The translations under genes and the position numbers were made by a program. Under the pieces are notes generated by a model, which saw nothing but the letters and a program-made list of their open reading frames with translations, ran no database searches and was not told the DNA's origin. Positions 33,573 to 42,716 of a stretch of 64,000 nt of DNA are shown piece after piece; position 1 is the first letter of the stretch, and every line of letters starts with the position of its first letter. Location: assembly GCA_964429575.1 (NCBI GenBank), contig CAYSCX010000012.1:1-64000 (forward strand), in the 5' to 3' direction. Source of the DNA: CAYSCX01 sp964429575. GTDB lineage: Bacteria; Desulfobacterota; Binatia; Binatales; Binataceae.

Positions 33573-34291
33573 CGCGAGGCGAGGACTTCGGCGAGATGGC
33601 GGGTTTCGATCGGCGCTCCTGCGCGATGGAGCCCGCCGCCGATCTGCATCAAGCATCCACAGTCATTCGCGACCACCACGCCGGCGCCGCTCTGGCGGAT
33701 GCAGGCGAGCTTGGCGTCGAGCATCGCGCTGGAAATCTCCGCAAACTTCACCGAGAACAGGCCGCCGAAGCCGCAACATTCGCGCGCATCGGGGAGTTCG
33801 ACAATCTTGATGGCGTTTACAGCGGAGAGAAGCGTGCGCGGCTCGTCGGCGACATGAAGCTCGCGCAGCAGGTGGCATGAGGGGTGATACGCGACGGTGC
33901 GCTCGAATCGCGCGCCGACGTATTTGACCTTCAGCACGTTCACGAGAAACTGCGAGAACTCGAACACCCACGGCCGGAGCGCGTTGGCCTTTGCGAGCAG
34001 CGTCGGTTCATCCGCCAGCAAATCGGGGTAGAAGACTTTGATCATGCTCGCGCACGAGCCGGACGGAACCACAAGTGGACCGCCGGGCTCGACCGCCGAG
34101 AGGAAGCGGCGCGCCAGGTCGCGCGCCTCGTCGCGAAGTCCTTCGTTAAACGCGACCTGCCCGCAGCAGAATGCGCGGCGCACGCGTCGCACACCAAGCT
34201 TGAGCCCGCTCAACACGCTGGCAGCCGCGTCGCCGACTTGCGGATAGAACTCCTCGGCGAGGCAAGTCTGGAAGAGCCTGACTTCAGTCAT
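33569..34291 (-). CDS. lutA: L-lactate utilisation protein LutA
   Basis: Iron-sulfur subunit of the three-part L-lactate dehydrogenase LutABC, which feeds electrons from lactate to the respiratory chain. 240 residues with two CCG domains: the first with FQTCLAEEFYP and FCCGQVAFNEG, the second with AYHPSCHLLRELH and ECCGFGGLFSVKF, plus NDCGCLMQIGGGLHR. The gene follows lutC with an 8-base overlap, completing a lutB-lutC-lutA order. An anabolic or glycolate-oxidase GlcF-like role is less likely given this context. Confidence 0.93.
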   Translation of the reverse strand: MTEVRLFQTCLAEEFYPQVGDAAASVLSGLKLGVRRVRRAFCCGQVAFNEGLRDEARDLARRFLSAVEPGGPLVVPSGSCASMIKVFYPDLLADEPTLLAKANALRPWVFEFSQFLVNVLKVKYVGARFERTVAYHPSCHLLRELHVADEPRTLLSAVNAIKIVELPDARECCGFGGLFSVKFAEISSAMLDAKLACIRQSGAGVVVANDCGCLMQIGGGLHRAGAPIETRHLAEVLASR

Positions 34292-34979
34292 TGGCAGGCC
34301 AGATCACGGCGACTACGAAGGTCTTGGGGCCGTGCACGCCAATCACGATGCGCTTTTCAATGTCGGCGGTACGGCTAGGGCCGGTGATGAGAGAGATGCG
34401 GCGAGTGGCGACAAGTTGTGGGCCAATCGCATCGAGCGCCGCCGCCAGATCCGCGACCAGGCGCGAGGCGTGCACCAGCACCAGACTTGCCGGCGGGAGC
34501 AGCGTCAGCGACGCGGGCCGCGTCTCCTCGGCGACCACAGCGAGCGTACCGGTCGAGGCGATTGCATAGTGCGCCTCCGCGATGCCGAGACCGGCGCGCG
34601 CGACAGAATCGCGAGTCGCTGCGCGCACGGCATCATCGACGGATCGTGTCCGCAGCACCGCGCAACCGGCGGCCGCGAGTGCGTCCGCGATCGGCTCGGG
34701 GTCGCAGAGCACGCCCTGTCCGATGGCGACGCTTTGTGCGCCGAGCTCACGCGCGAATGCGACGATGCGTGCGGGTGCATCGGCGGGAGCGAGCATACCG
34801 AGAAAGCGTCCGCCCACCGCCTCGAGTTCCCGCGCGAATCGCGACACCATTTCCGCGCGCGCGGCCGACGGCGAGACCGGCACCAACTCGTGCTCCGATG
34901 CGTCGTGCCTCGGCTCGGCGGCGGCGCCCTTGACGAGCGCATCGCGGAGCGTAGCGACGAATTTGTGCAGCTCGGCCAC
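34284..34979 (-). CDS. lutC: lactate utilisation protein LutC
   Basis: Third component of LutABC, DUF162/LUD domain. 231 residues. Family stretches: GLGIAEAHYAIASTGTLAV (residues about 138-156), LTLLPPASLVLVHASRLV, and ISLITGPSRTADIEKRIVIGVHGP near the C-terminus. The start is GTG 34979, eleven bases after the lutB stop; the much longer open frame upstream is antisense noise and overlap with lutB. Its last bases overlap the lutA start. Confidence 0.92.
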   Translation of the reverse strand: MAELHKFVATLRDALVKGAAAEPRHDASEHELVPVSPSAARAEMVSRFARELEAVGGRFLGMLAPADAPARIVAFARELGAQSVAIGQGVLCDPEPIADALAAAGCAVLRTRSVDDAVRAATRDSVARAGLGIAEAHYAIASTGTLAVVAEETRPASLTLLPPASLVLVHASRLVADLAAALDAIGPQLVATRRISLITGPSRTADIEKRIVIGVHGPKTFVVAVIWPAND

Positions 34980-34990
34980 GACGGGATGCC

Positions 34991-36406
34991 TCAGTGGCCA
35001 GGTTTGCGCGCCCGGCGCGGCTTCGGAAGCGGGAAATCGCGATATCGGGTCCATCCGCCAAACGGCGGCGGCATGCGGCGCAGAAATCCGTCGCGCGCGA
35101 ACGGGCGCAGGAGGAGAGCCGCGAGCCTGCCCGCGAGTCGTATCGTGCGCGGGTGCCGCGCGAGTTTCGCGAAGCGCCGAACACCGCGACGGGCGCGCGC
35201 GGCGGCCCCCGGCCACGGCAACGCGCGTCGCTGCGTGGATCCCTTCCAGCGCAGATGCAGCAGGATGCGCGGAATGTCGATCTTGACGGGGCAGATCTCT
35301 TTGCACGCTCCGCACAAAGTCGATGCGAACGGCAGGAATGCCGCCGATGAGCCGATTAGCGCGGGACTCACGATCGATCCGATCGGCCCGGGATACGGCG
35401 AGTTGTAGGCGTGGCCGCCAATCTGACGATAGACCGGGCAGACATTGAGGCACGCTCCGCAACGAATGCAACAGAGCGCCTCGCGAAGCACCGGGTCGGC
35501 GAGCATCGCGCTGCGGCCGTTGTCGAGGATGACGACGTGCATTTCGCGCGGGCCGTCGAGTTCGCCGGGTCGGCGCGGTCCGCTGATGAAGTTGGTGTAG
35601 GTGGTGAGCTTCTGGCCGGTGCCGGTGCGCGCGAGGATTTCGAGAAAGTGGCTCAGGTCGGAGAGCTTCGGAATCACCTTCTCCAGACCCATCACCGCGA
35701 TGAAGGTTTCGGGCAGCGTGTTGGACATCCGGCCGTTGCCCTCGTTTTCGATCATCACGAGGGTGCCAGTCTCGGCGATTGCGAAGTTGACGCCGGTGAT
35801 CCCGAGTTCAGCGGCGAGAAAGATTTCACGGAGCCGATCGCGCGCCGCGAGCGTGAGTTTTTCGGGCTCGGCAGTGTACGGGATGCCGAGCTTGTCGTGG
35901 AACAGGCCGCCGATGTCCTCCTTGGACAGGTGGATGGCGGGAGTGATGATGTGCGAGGGGCGTTCGCCGCGGAGCTGCACGATGTACTCGCCGAGATCGG
36001 TTTCGACCGCGTCGATACCCTCGCGCGTGAGCGCTTCGTTGAGCTCGATCTCCTCGGTAGTCATCGACTTGCCCTTGACCACGCGGCGAGCACGGTTGTG
36101 CTTTGCGACCGAGATGATGTAGTCGCGGGCTTGCGCAGCGTTGGCCGCGAAGAAGACCTTCGCGCCGCGACGCTCGAGATTCTGTGTCAATTCGACAAGC
36201 AGCTCATCGATGCGCCGGATGGCATCGTCCTTGATGCGGCGCGCGGCATCGCGTTCGTCGTCGTATGGCGGGAACTCGTCGCGCGCGTGGTTTACCTGGT
36301 CGAGGTGGCGGCCGGTGGCGTTGTCGAGCTTGCGCCGAAGTTCCACGTCGGCGGTGGCGCGGGCACTGGTCTTGAAGAACTCGCGCGGGTTCGCTGCTGC
36401 GGCCAT
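34991..36406 (-). CDS. lutB: lactate utilisation iron-sulfur protein LutB
   Basis: Iron-sulfur subunit of LutABC. About 471 residues. The LUD-type N-terminal domain holds VVKGKSMTTEEIELNEAL and FAIAETGTLVMIENEGNGR; two 4Fe-4S clusters are bound by CIRCGACLNVCPVYRQIGG and CGACKEICPVKIDIP. The last 90 residues are basic and less conserved. The ATG at 36406 is preceded directly by an in-frame TTG. It follows the SirB1-type gene by 19 bases, the same strand, and leads lutC and lutA. Confidence 0.94.
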   Translation of the reverse strand: MAAAANPREFFKTSARATADVELRRKLDNATGRHLDQVNHARDEFPPYDDERDAARRIKDDAIRRIDELLVELTQNLERRGAKVFFAANAAQARDYIISVAKHNRARRVVKGKSMTTEEIELNEALTREGIDAVETDLGEYIVQLRGERPSHIITPAIHLSKEDIGGLFHDKLGIPYTAEPEKLTLAARDRLREIFLAAELGITGVNFAIAETGTLVMIENEGNGRMSNTLPETFIAVMGLEKVIPKLSDLSHFLEILARTGTGQKLTTYTNFISGPRRPGELDGPREMHVVILDNGRSAMLADPVLREALCCIRCGACLNVCPVYRQIGGHAYNSPYPGPIGSIVSPALIGSSAAFLPFASTLCGACKEICPVKIDIPRILLHLRWKGSTQRRALPWPGAAARARRGVRRFAKLARHPRTIRLAGRLAALLLRPFARDGFLRRMPPPFGGWTRYRDFPLPKPRRARKPGH

Positions 36407-36425
36407 CAAGTTGTTCGGCCGCGGG

Positions 36426-37250
36426 CTAATTGATGAGTGCGACCTGGCGCACGAGGCGCATCACGGCGTCGCGCGCGGCGTCGACGTGCTGGTGTTCGGG
36501 GGCCTGCGAAAGGAAGCTCTGGTAGTCGTCGAGCGCAGCCTTGAAGCACTCGAGCCGCTCGTAGAGCGCGCCGCGCTCGAGAAGTTCATCGACGGAGCGC
36601 GGCTCAAGCATCAGGATGCGATCGAGCGCCGCGAGCGCGGGCGTCCATTCGGAAGCGCTGACGTAGATGTTCTTGAGGTTGCGCAACATGCGCGCCAGGA
36701 TGTGCCGCGCGCCCACCGGCTTGAGCATCGCCGGTTGGACCTCGATGGGTTGGTTGTAGATTTGCATCAGGCGGGCGCGAATCTCGTCGAGGCCGAGGAT
36801 CGATCCGCGGTGGAACGGGTCGATGATCAACTCGCCGCGCTCATCGACGCATTTCACCAAAAAGTGAGTTGGAAATGACACGCCGTAGAGATTCAGGCCG
36901 AGGCGCCGGCCTATTTCGAGGTAGATCACCGACAGAGTGATTGGAATGCCAAGGCGGCGGTCGATGACGTCGTTGAGGAACGAGTTTCGCGGATCGCCGA
37001 ACTGCTCGCGGTTGCCTTCGAATCCCTTTTGGTCGAACAGAAAGTGGGAGAGCAGCTGCACGCGCTCGACCGTGTCCGAGCCGAGCCGAATGATGGGGTC
37101 GGCTTCGCGCGCCAGCGTGGCGAGCCGCTCGAGGTACGCATCGACGTCGAGGCCGGGGTAATGCTCCTTGGCGATCAACAGCGCGCCGCGCGCGAGGGGC
37201 ACCGGCTCGCGTGATGCGAGCATCGAGAATTCACGGCGCGCGTCATTCAT
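36426..37250 (-). CDS. SirB1/transglutaminase-like protein with TPR
   Basis: A 274-residue protein of the SirB1 family. The first part contains the conserved FLNDVIDRRLGIPITLSVIYLEIGRRLGL (residues about 91-119) and the HFLVKC and IIDPFHRG motifs of a transglutaminase-like core; the usual catalytic Cys of true transglutaminases is not obvious. The C-terminal 80 residues form two TPR-like helical pairs (AALDRILMLEPRSVDELLERGALYERL). Function unknown. It lies between queG and lutB on the same strand. Confidence 0.85.
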   Translation of the reverse strand: MNDARREFSMLASREPVPLARGALLIAKEHYPGLDVDAYLERLATLAREADPIIRLGSDTVERVQLLSHFLFDQKGFEGNREQFGDPRNSFLNDVIDRRLGIPITLSVIYLEIGRRLGLNLYGVSFPTHFLVKCVDERGELIIDPFHRGSILGLDEIRARLMQIYNQPIEVQPAMLKPVGARHILARMLRNLKNIYVSASEWTPALAALDRILMLEPRSVDELLERGALYERLECFKAALDDYQSFLSQAPEHQHVDAARDAVMRLVRQVALIN

Positions 37251-37319
37251 CAGGACCTACCACCCGCCATCCTCTGAGACAGTCTTAATCCCGGCGGCGG
37301 GTTTGACAAGCGCCGGGGT

Positions 37320-38432
37320 CTATCGCGTGGCGAGAGCCGCGGTCGCCTCCGAGCGAACGATCCAATCGGAATCGGAGCGGCGCGCGCGATCGAGTGAGGC
37401 GCGGGCCTTCGCGCCGCCCAATTCGCCCAACGCCCACGCCGCGTGCGCGCGTACCAGCGGTTCCGGTTCCGACCCAAGCACGCGTGCGAGCACCGGGACC
37501 GCGTCGCGGTTGCCGGAGTTTCCGAGCGCGACGGCGGTGTTGCGCAGAAGGCCGCGCCGTTTCGCGCGCTTGATTGCGCTGCCAGCGAATCGGCGCGAAA
37601 AGGCGGCGGCGTCGAGCGCCAGGATGCCGGGCATGAACGGAAGCAACTCGTCACACGCGTCGGCGCAAGCCGACGTGGCATTCCACGGGCACACTTCCTG
37701 ACAAACGTCGCAACCGAAGATCCAGTTGCCAAGCTTCGGCCGCAGCTCCACGGGAATAGCGCCGCGATTTTCGATGGTGAGATAGGAGATGCACAGGCGC
37801 GGTTCCATCTTGTAGCCGTCTTCGAGCGCGCCGGTCGGGCAAAGGTCGATGCAGCGAGTACATCCGCCGCAGTGCTCACGGTATGGCTCGCGCGGGGTTT
37901 CAAACTCGAGGTCGGTGAAAATCTCGGCGAGGAAGACGTAGGAGCCCTGGTCGTGATTGAGCAACGTCGTGTTCTTGCCGAACCAGCCGATGCGCGCCTG
38001 CGCCGCCCACTCGCGCTCGAACACCGGACCGGTGTCCACGTACGCACGCGTGACCGCGCCCGGGCGCAGCGACTCGATGGTGCGCGCGACTGCGCGGGCA
38101 TTTGCGAGCACCACGTCGTGATAGTCAGGTCCGAGTGCGTACGCCGCGATTCGTCCGCGAAGCTCGGCGCGCCAGTCGATCTGCGCAACCGGCGGCGGCG
38201 AGTACGGAAAACCGAGGCTCACGACGAACGAGAGCCGCGGGTCAAGAGCGCGCGGGTCAAACCGGCGCTCGGGAGCGCGCGCGAGGTAGCCCATGTCGGC
38301 GTGGCGGCCGTCGGCGAGCCAATCGCGATAGAAGTCCTCGCGATGACTCAGGCGGCGCAGACGCGCAAAGCCGACCAGCGCGAATCCCTGTTCGCGCGCG
38401 GCCGTGGTTATGTTCTCATTGCGGTTTGACAC
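37320..38432 (-). CDS. queG: epoxyqueuosine reductase
   Basis: Last step of queuosine synthesis: a B12- and iron-sulfur-dependent enzyme that reduces epoxyqueuosine in tRNA. 370 residues. The catalytic Asp is in YVDTGPVFERE, and the two 4Fe-4S clusters are bound by CGGCTRCIDLCPTGAL and CDVCQEVCPWN. The GWFGKNTTLLN segment binds cobalamin. The C-terminus carries HEAT-like repeats (RAHAAWALGELGG). Together with nrdJ it is a second B12-dependent enzyme in the window. Other queuosine genes are not nearby. Confidence 0.95.
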   Translation of the reverse strand: MSNRNENITTAAREQGFALVGFARLRRLSHREDFYRDWLADGRHADMGYLARAPERRFDPRALDPRLSFVVSLGFPYSPPPVAQIDWRAELRGRIAAYALGPDYHDVVLANARAVARTIESLRPGAVTRAYVDTGPVFEREWAAQARIGWFGKNTTLLNHDQGSYVFLAEIFTDLEFETPREPYREHCGGCTRCIDLCPTGALEDGYKMEPRLCISYLTIENRGAIPVELRPKLGNWIFGCDVCQEVCPWNATSACADACDELLPFMPGILALDAAAFSRRFAGSAIKRAKRRGLLRNTAVALGNSGNRDAVPVLARVLGSEPEPLVRAHAAWALGELGGAKARASLDRARRSDSDWIVRSEATAALATR

Positions 38433-38552
38433 GGCTCAGAAGTGAGTTTAGCACTGGGCGCTTCGGCCAAGGTGCTGCTGCCTTGACTGGACGAATGGGC
38501 TAAGATTAGGTCTTGGCGGGTCGGCCGTCGACCGCGTTGGTTGGAGGAGAGA

Positions 38553-38945
38553 ATGTCTGAGGAACTGCATCACGAGCACACTAACGAAGGCCCCGTCGCC
38601 ACCGGCGCGGAAGGGCTGGCGGGAATAGTCCTAACGCCCAAGGCGATCGAGGCGGCGCGCAAACTGCATCAGAAGGAAGGGCTGCCCGCGGAGCAGGGGC
38701 TTCGGGTGTCGGTCGTGGGCGGCGGCTGCTCGGGATTCCAGTATTCGCTCAATTTCGACGCGCTGAAGGACGGCGACTCGGTGACCGAGTTCGACGGATT
38801 CCGCGTGTACATTGACGAGATCTCGTTGCCATACATCGCGGGCACCACTCTCGACTACATCGAGGGGCTGCACGGCGCCGGGTTCAAGTTCGACAACCCG
38901 CGCGCGTCGCGAGTGTGCGGCTGCGGCTCGTCGTTCAGCGCGTAA
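38553..38945 (+). CDS. iron-sulfur cluster insertion protein, ErpA/IscA type
   Basis: A-type carrier that delivers iron-sulfur clusters. 130 residues with a 25-residue His/Glu-rich extension before the core. The three conserved cysteines are in VVGGGCSGFQYSL and CGCGSSFSA at the C-terminus. I chose the ATG at 38553, which has GGAGGAG just upstream, over the TTG at 38541. It may serve the many iron-sulfur proteins encoded nearby (LutA, LutB, QueG). ErpA versus IscA cannot be separated by eye. Confidence 0.92.
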   Translation: MSEELHHEHTNEGPVATGAEGLAGIVLTPKAIEAARKLHQKEGLPAEQGLRVSVVGGGCSGFQYSLNFDALKDGDSVTEFDGFRVYIDEISLPYIAGTTLDYIEGLHGAGFKFDNPRASRVCGCGSSFSA

Positions 38946-38975
38946 CATCGCGCCCAGACTTTCTCACAATACGGT

Positions 38976-39545
38976 TTGAGCTGGATCGGCGATGTCGCAT
39001 CGGCGCTCGCGTTCCGGCTGTCGCCGGCACGTCGTCGGTTCATGCGACAGGTCGCGCGGCCCGCGCTCGAGCGCTATGAGTCGCGCGTAAGCGCGCTCGG
39101 GTCGGATCGAGCGAGGCGGGCGATTCGGACCTTACTTGGCGCGAACGCCGACTTCCTCTACGAGGCGCTCTCGCGCCGCGGCGTACTGGAGCGCTACGAG
39201 TCCAGCGCCACGCCCGGAGCGGTCGGCGCGTGTCTCGCGTCGATGCTGATCTATTCGCTGAGTCTTTTCGCACGCGATGATTTCTCGCGCGACGACAGCG
39301 AACTGGCGCCGCTGCTTGCGGCAGTGCTCGAATGGCAGCCGAAGGACGTGATGCTGCGGCGCGACGCGCTGCGAAAGGCGCCGCGCTCCGAAGAGTGGAT
39401 GCTCTACACCTGGCTCGTGCGCGATCTGGGCGCAAAGCGCCCCGCCTACGACGCGCGCCTTGAGCAGCGGCTCGGTTACCAGTACCTATCGTACATCGAA
39501 CAGTACCGCTCAGTTCTGGAGCGCGACCTCCGCGAGCAGGAATAG
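38976..39545 (+). CDS. hypothetical protein
   Basis: A 189-residue, Arg- and Leu-rich, mostly helical protein that I do not recognise. It has basic stretches (FRLSPARRRFMRQVARPALERYESR), a hydrophobic segment near residues 82-98 (AVGACLASMLIYSLSLF) that may be a buried helix or a weak membrane helix, and a charged C-terminus. The first start is TTG without a good ribosome-binding site; ATG at 39042 is an alternative. It lies 30 bases after the ErpA-type gene and 42 before the SDR, same strand. Coding is supported by its length and codon composition only. Confidence 0.55.
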   Translation: MSWIGDVASALAFRLSPARRRFMRQVARPALERYESRVSALGSDRARRAIRTLLGANADFLYEALSRRGVLERYESSATPGAVGACLASMLIYSLSLFARDDFSRDDSELAPLLAAVLEWQPKDVMLRRDALRKAPRSEEWMLYTWLVRDLGAKRPAYDARLEQRLGYQYLSYIEQYRSVLERDLREQE

Positions 39546-39587
39546 CCCCGCGCGGCACTGTCACGGCCGCGCGCAAGGGAGATCGGA

Positions 39588-40334
39588 GTGAAGGACCTCG
39601 ACGGCAGGGGCATCATCGTAACCGGCGCAACCCGCGGAATCGGACGGGGGATTGCGCTGGAGGTCGCGCGGCGCGGCGCGAACGTCGCATTCAATTATCT
39701 CAAGAGCGACGAGCAGGCGGAGTCGCTCAAGGGCGAGCTGCAAGCACTGGGCGTCAAGGCGCTCGCATTCAAACTAGACGTCGGCGACCTGAAGTCCGTG
39801 CGCGAGATGGTGAACACTACGAAGAAGGAGTTTGGGCGGCTCGACGGGTTGGTGAACAACGCGGGGCTGACGCGCGACAAACTGTTCGTGATGATGACGG
39901 AGGAAGACTGGGGCGAGGTCATTAAAACCAACCTGACCGGCGCGTTCAACGTCGCGCGCGCGGCCGTGTTCATCATGATGAAGGCGAAGCGCGGATCGAT
40001 ACTGAACATCACGTCAGTGAGCGGGCTGGTCGGGATGGCGGGGCAGGTGAACTACTCCGCGTCGAAGGCAGGGTTGGTCGGGCTGACCAAGGCGCTCGCG
40101 AAGGAGACCGGGCGGCTCGGCGTGCGCGTCAATGCGCTCGCGCTGGGATTCATCGAGACGGACATGACGGCATCGCTGCCCGCGGAGAACCGTTCGATGG
40201 CGCTCGCGATGATTCCGCTGGCGCGATTCGGGAAGGTCGAGGAAGTGGCGCCGGTCGCGGCGTTCATGCTGTCGGATGCCGCGTCGTACATCACGGGCGC
40301 GGTGATTCACGTGGACGGCGGCCTCGCGATGTAG
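39588..40334 (+). CDS. SDR oxidoreductase, FabG-like
   Basis: A 248-residue classical short-chain dehydrogenase close to 3-oxoacyl-ACP reductase. Cofactor motif TGATRGIGRG at the N-terminus, NNAG near 88, catalytic Ser in NITSVSGL, and the YSASK pair of the active site. DVGDLKSV and ALGFIETDMTASLP are also FabG-like. The start is GTG with GGGAG seven bases upstream. Reduction of acyl-ACP or acyl-CoA beta-ketones with NAD(P)H is likely, but no other fatty-acid gene is adjacent, so the symbol is withheld. Confidence 0.88.
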   Translation: MKDLDGRGIIVTGATRGIGRGIALEVARRGANVAFNYLKSDEQAESLKGELQALGVKALAFKLDVGDLKSVREMVNTTKKEFGRLDGLVNNAGLTRDKLFVMMTEEDWGEVIKTNLTGAFNVARAAVFIMMKAKRGSILNITSVSGLVGMAGQVNYSASKAGLVGLTKALAKETGRLGVRVNALALGFIETDMTASLPAENRSMALAMIPLARFGKVEEVAPVAAFMLSDAASYITGAVIHVDGGLAM

Positions 40335-40383
40335 GAGGGGACCAGCGGGCAGTTGTGCGAGTGTGCGCCGACCCTCACCCTAG

Positions 40384-40404
40384 CCCTCTCCCCCAGGGAG
40401 AGGG
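40384..40404. terminator. hairpin between convergent SDR and transglycosylase genes
   Basis: CCCTCTCCC (40384-40392), three-base loop, GGGAGAGGG (40396-40404): a perfect 9-bp stem within the CCTCACCC...GGGAGAGGGGAC boilerplate that also appears in weaker form near 29695 and inside the double-hairpin repeats. No T-run, so bidirectional termination is only likely. Confidence 0.5.
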
Positions 40405-40435
40405 GACAGAGCAGAGGGAGAGGGGACGGACAGGG

Positions 40436-42451
40436 TCAGTCGTTCACGTTGGTGCTCCATTGCGCGGCGCAGGCGAGGAGGTCAAGCGATTGCCCGTCGC
40501 GCAGCGCGCGATACTTTTTCCAAAAGGCCGTATCAACGTTGCGCGAACGGCCCGGCTTGAATCCGCGCCAGCGATCGTGCGCATCGGGACCGCCGTTGTA
40601 CGCGGCATATGCCGATCGCGCGAGGCCATCGAGGTCGCGCACTGACCCGCCGCGCTTTTCGATCGCGTAGCGCAACATTCGCATCAGAATCTCGGCGCCT
40701 GCGCCAGTGTTGTAGAGCATGTCCCATTTGAGCGAGTCGAGCTTGTAGAGGCCGCGCCACACGTACTTGTTGACCTGCATGATGCCGATGTCGCCGGTTG
40801 ATGATTCCAGCCAGTGCACCGTATCGCCCACGCGCACGAACTGGCGCCAGCAACTCTCTTGCCACGCGGTACTCTTCACCAGTACCACGAACATCGCGTC
40901 GGGCGGCGCGTTGCGCGGCTGCGCATCAAGCACGTTGCGCGCCGAAAACTCCAGGAGTTGCCTGACCGAGGCCTCGTAGTCCTCGACGTTGTCCTGATTC
41001 ACGATGACGAGTCTGAGCTTTTGCGCAAGCGTTTTCGCACGGGCATCAGAGGGAGTTGTAGCCGGTGTCAGCGTCGCTGCGTAAACCTCGCACGGCGCGA
41101 CCGCATCAAGAATTCGGTCGAGCAGCGAGACAGGCGAGGGCGCTGACGAAGGTGTCGCGCCAGGAATCGGCGACGGAGGGGGCGCCGGCTCGACGCCGTC
41201 GCCGGTGGTTCCCTCGGCAGCGGCGTCGCTCGCCGCAGGCTCGGGCACCTTGAAGATGTCCCGCAGCTCCGGGTCCACTTCGAAGTTGTAGTCGAGCGGG
41301 TCACCGGTTGCTTTGGGAGCCATGATTCGCGCGAGCCGGCGCAGATCGTCGGCGGAGATGCGCATACCCAGCGCCGGCGCAGCCTCATCGAGCGCGAACA
41401 GCGCGTCGCCTGCCGAGATGAACGAGAGAAACTCGAGCGAGCGCGAGCCCAACTGGCCGCGCCGTGCGGCCGCGCGAATCGCGTCGCGAAGCTGCTTCCA
41501 ATTGTCGAGAAACAGGAGCCGCACCGGGTCGCTGTCCGCGTCGCGAGCCGGGTGAGCCAATGCTGCGACGAGGCGGAAGCGGCTGTCCAGCAGAATCGCA
41601 AGGAGTTGTTCGCGGAACTTCTGGTCGCCCACCGCGGCGCCAACTTGCTTGACCGCAAACACCAGGAACGCATCCCACTGGCGCAGCACCTTGTCGAACG
41701 CTGCGAGCTCCGCAGGCGTGAGCGCTCCCGGTGTCGGTGTCGCGCTGGGCGATGGAAACTCGGGCACGGAGATGATGAGCGTCACGCGAAGGCCATCCTC
41801 GACGGGAGTGACCTGGGGATCCGCGCGAAGGGTGTCGACGGCGCGGCGGACGCGCTCGGCGGCCACTGGCGGTGATGCGCTTGCGGCCAGTTCCGCCAAC
41901 TCGTGCACACCCGGCCTCAAGTCGTACGAGAACGTGTCGAGCCGCGGGATTAGCTGCTGCTTGATCAGGTCGAAGCCGCGGCCGACGAGCAAGGTCTTTT
42001 GATGCTCGCGATTGTAGAGGTTGAGGTCGGTGACGCGAAGCCGAAGCGCGAGATTCGAGTCGATGTAGGCGGTGGCGTCGGATTCGGCAATGCCGCTCCA
42101 TTCGATGGGGTTGACGCAGCGCTCGCCAACTCTGAGACCGAGGCTCAGATTCGCGTCGGTGTTGAGGCGCAGCTTGTCGTCGGCGCCGGAAAACCGCGGA
42201 TGCTCGGCGTTCAGGAACTGGCACTCGTCGGCGCCCTGCCAAAGCTCGGCGCGCTCATTGGCGCCGGTGTACACCTGGCGGGCGAGCCCCGCGTCGAGCG
42301 TTACGTAGTCGATGGTGAGCGGGATCTTCACTTCACCGGCGTCAGCATGCGAGATGAATGCGAGCAGCATCAGGAGGACGTACACGCTCGCGCGGAGCCG
42401 CCCTCGGAACAGTCGAATGGCGTTGGTGGTGATTGAGCGGCGGGGGAACAT
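40436..42451 (-). CDS. large exported lytic transglycosylase (SLT domain)
   Basis: A 671-residue exported protein. The signal peptide (LRASVYVLLMLLAFISHADA) ends near residue 38. Residues 40-500 form an extended region of unknown fold (about 460 residues) with Pro/Ser-rich linkers near 410-440. The C-terminal SLT domain holds the catalytic Glu in TAWQESCWRQF, then STGDIGIMQVNKYVWRGLY and SAYAAYNGGP. It cleaves peptidoglycan strands to 1,6-anhydro products. The long N-terminal part is unusual and may bind another envelope partner. Convergent with the SDR gene. Confidence 0.88.
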   Translation of the reverse strand: MFPRRSITTNAIRLFRGRLRASVYVLLMLLAFISHADAGEVKIPLTIDYVTLDAGLARQVYTGANERAELWQGADECQFLNAEHPRFSGADDKLRLNTDANLSLGLRVGERCVNPIEWSGIAESDATAYIDSNLALRLRVTDLNLYNREHQKTLLVGRGFDLIKQQLIPRLDTFSYDLRPGVHELAELAASASPPVAAERVRRAVDTLRADPQVTPVEDGLRVTLIISVPEFPSPSATPTPGALTPAELAAFDKVLRQWDAFLVFAVKQVGAAVGDQKFREQLLAILLDSRFRLVAALAHPARDADSDPVRLLFLDNWKQLRDAIRAAARRGQLGSRSLEFLSFISAGDALFALDEAAPALGMRISADDLRRLARIMAPKATGDPLDYNFEVDPELRDIFKVPEPAASDAAAEGTTGDGVEPAPPPSPIPGATPSSAPSPVSLLDRILDAVAPCEVYAATLTPATTPSDARAKTLAQKLRLVIVNQDNVEDYEASVRQLLEFSARNVLDAQPRNAPPDAMFVVLVKSTAWQESCWRQFVRVGDTVHWLESSTGDIGIMQVNKYVWRGLYKLDSLKWDMLYNTGAGAEILMRMLRYAIEKRGGSVRDLDGLARSAYAAYNGGPDAHDRWRGFKPGRSRNVDTAFWKKYRALRDGQSLDLLACAAQWSTNVND

Positions 42452-42716
42452 GCGGAGTAAGGATGCCTGATTGTGGCGTGGTGGGCCGCGAATTCAACCG
42501 TCGGCCGATCCTGGCGCGCGGCGGGAAGAAGAATCCACAGGCGCATTCAAGCACTTTGTAGCGCGCCCGCGATATTCCGCAGCGGTGCATAGACAATCTT
42601 GGCCGCCCGAAGCTGACCGCGAGGCGGGCGCAGACGCGGCCGATCGTTGTGAATCGGCAAGCCAAACTTGCAAGGGTGGTCCGCGCCTCGGATAATTGCT
42701 GCGAGGGTGTTGCCTG

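Noticed and set aside
34332..35408. 358-codon plus-strand open frame opposite lutC and lutB
   Set aside because: Antisense to conserved genes; no motif.
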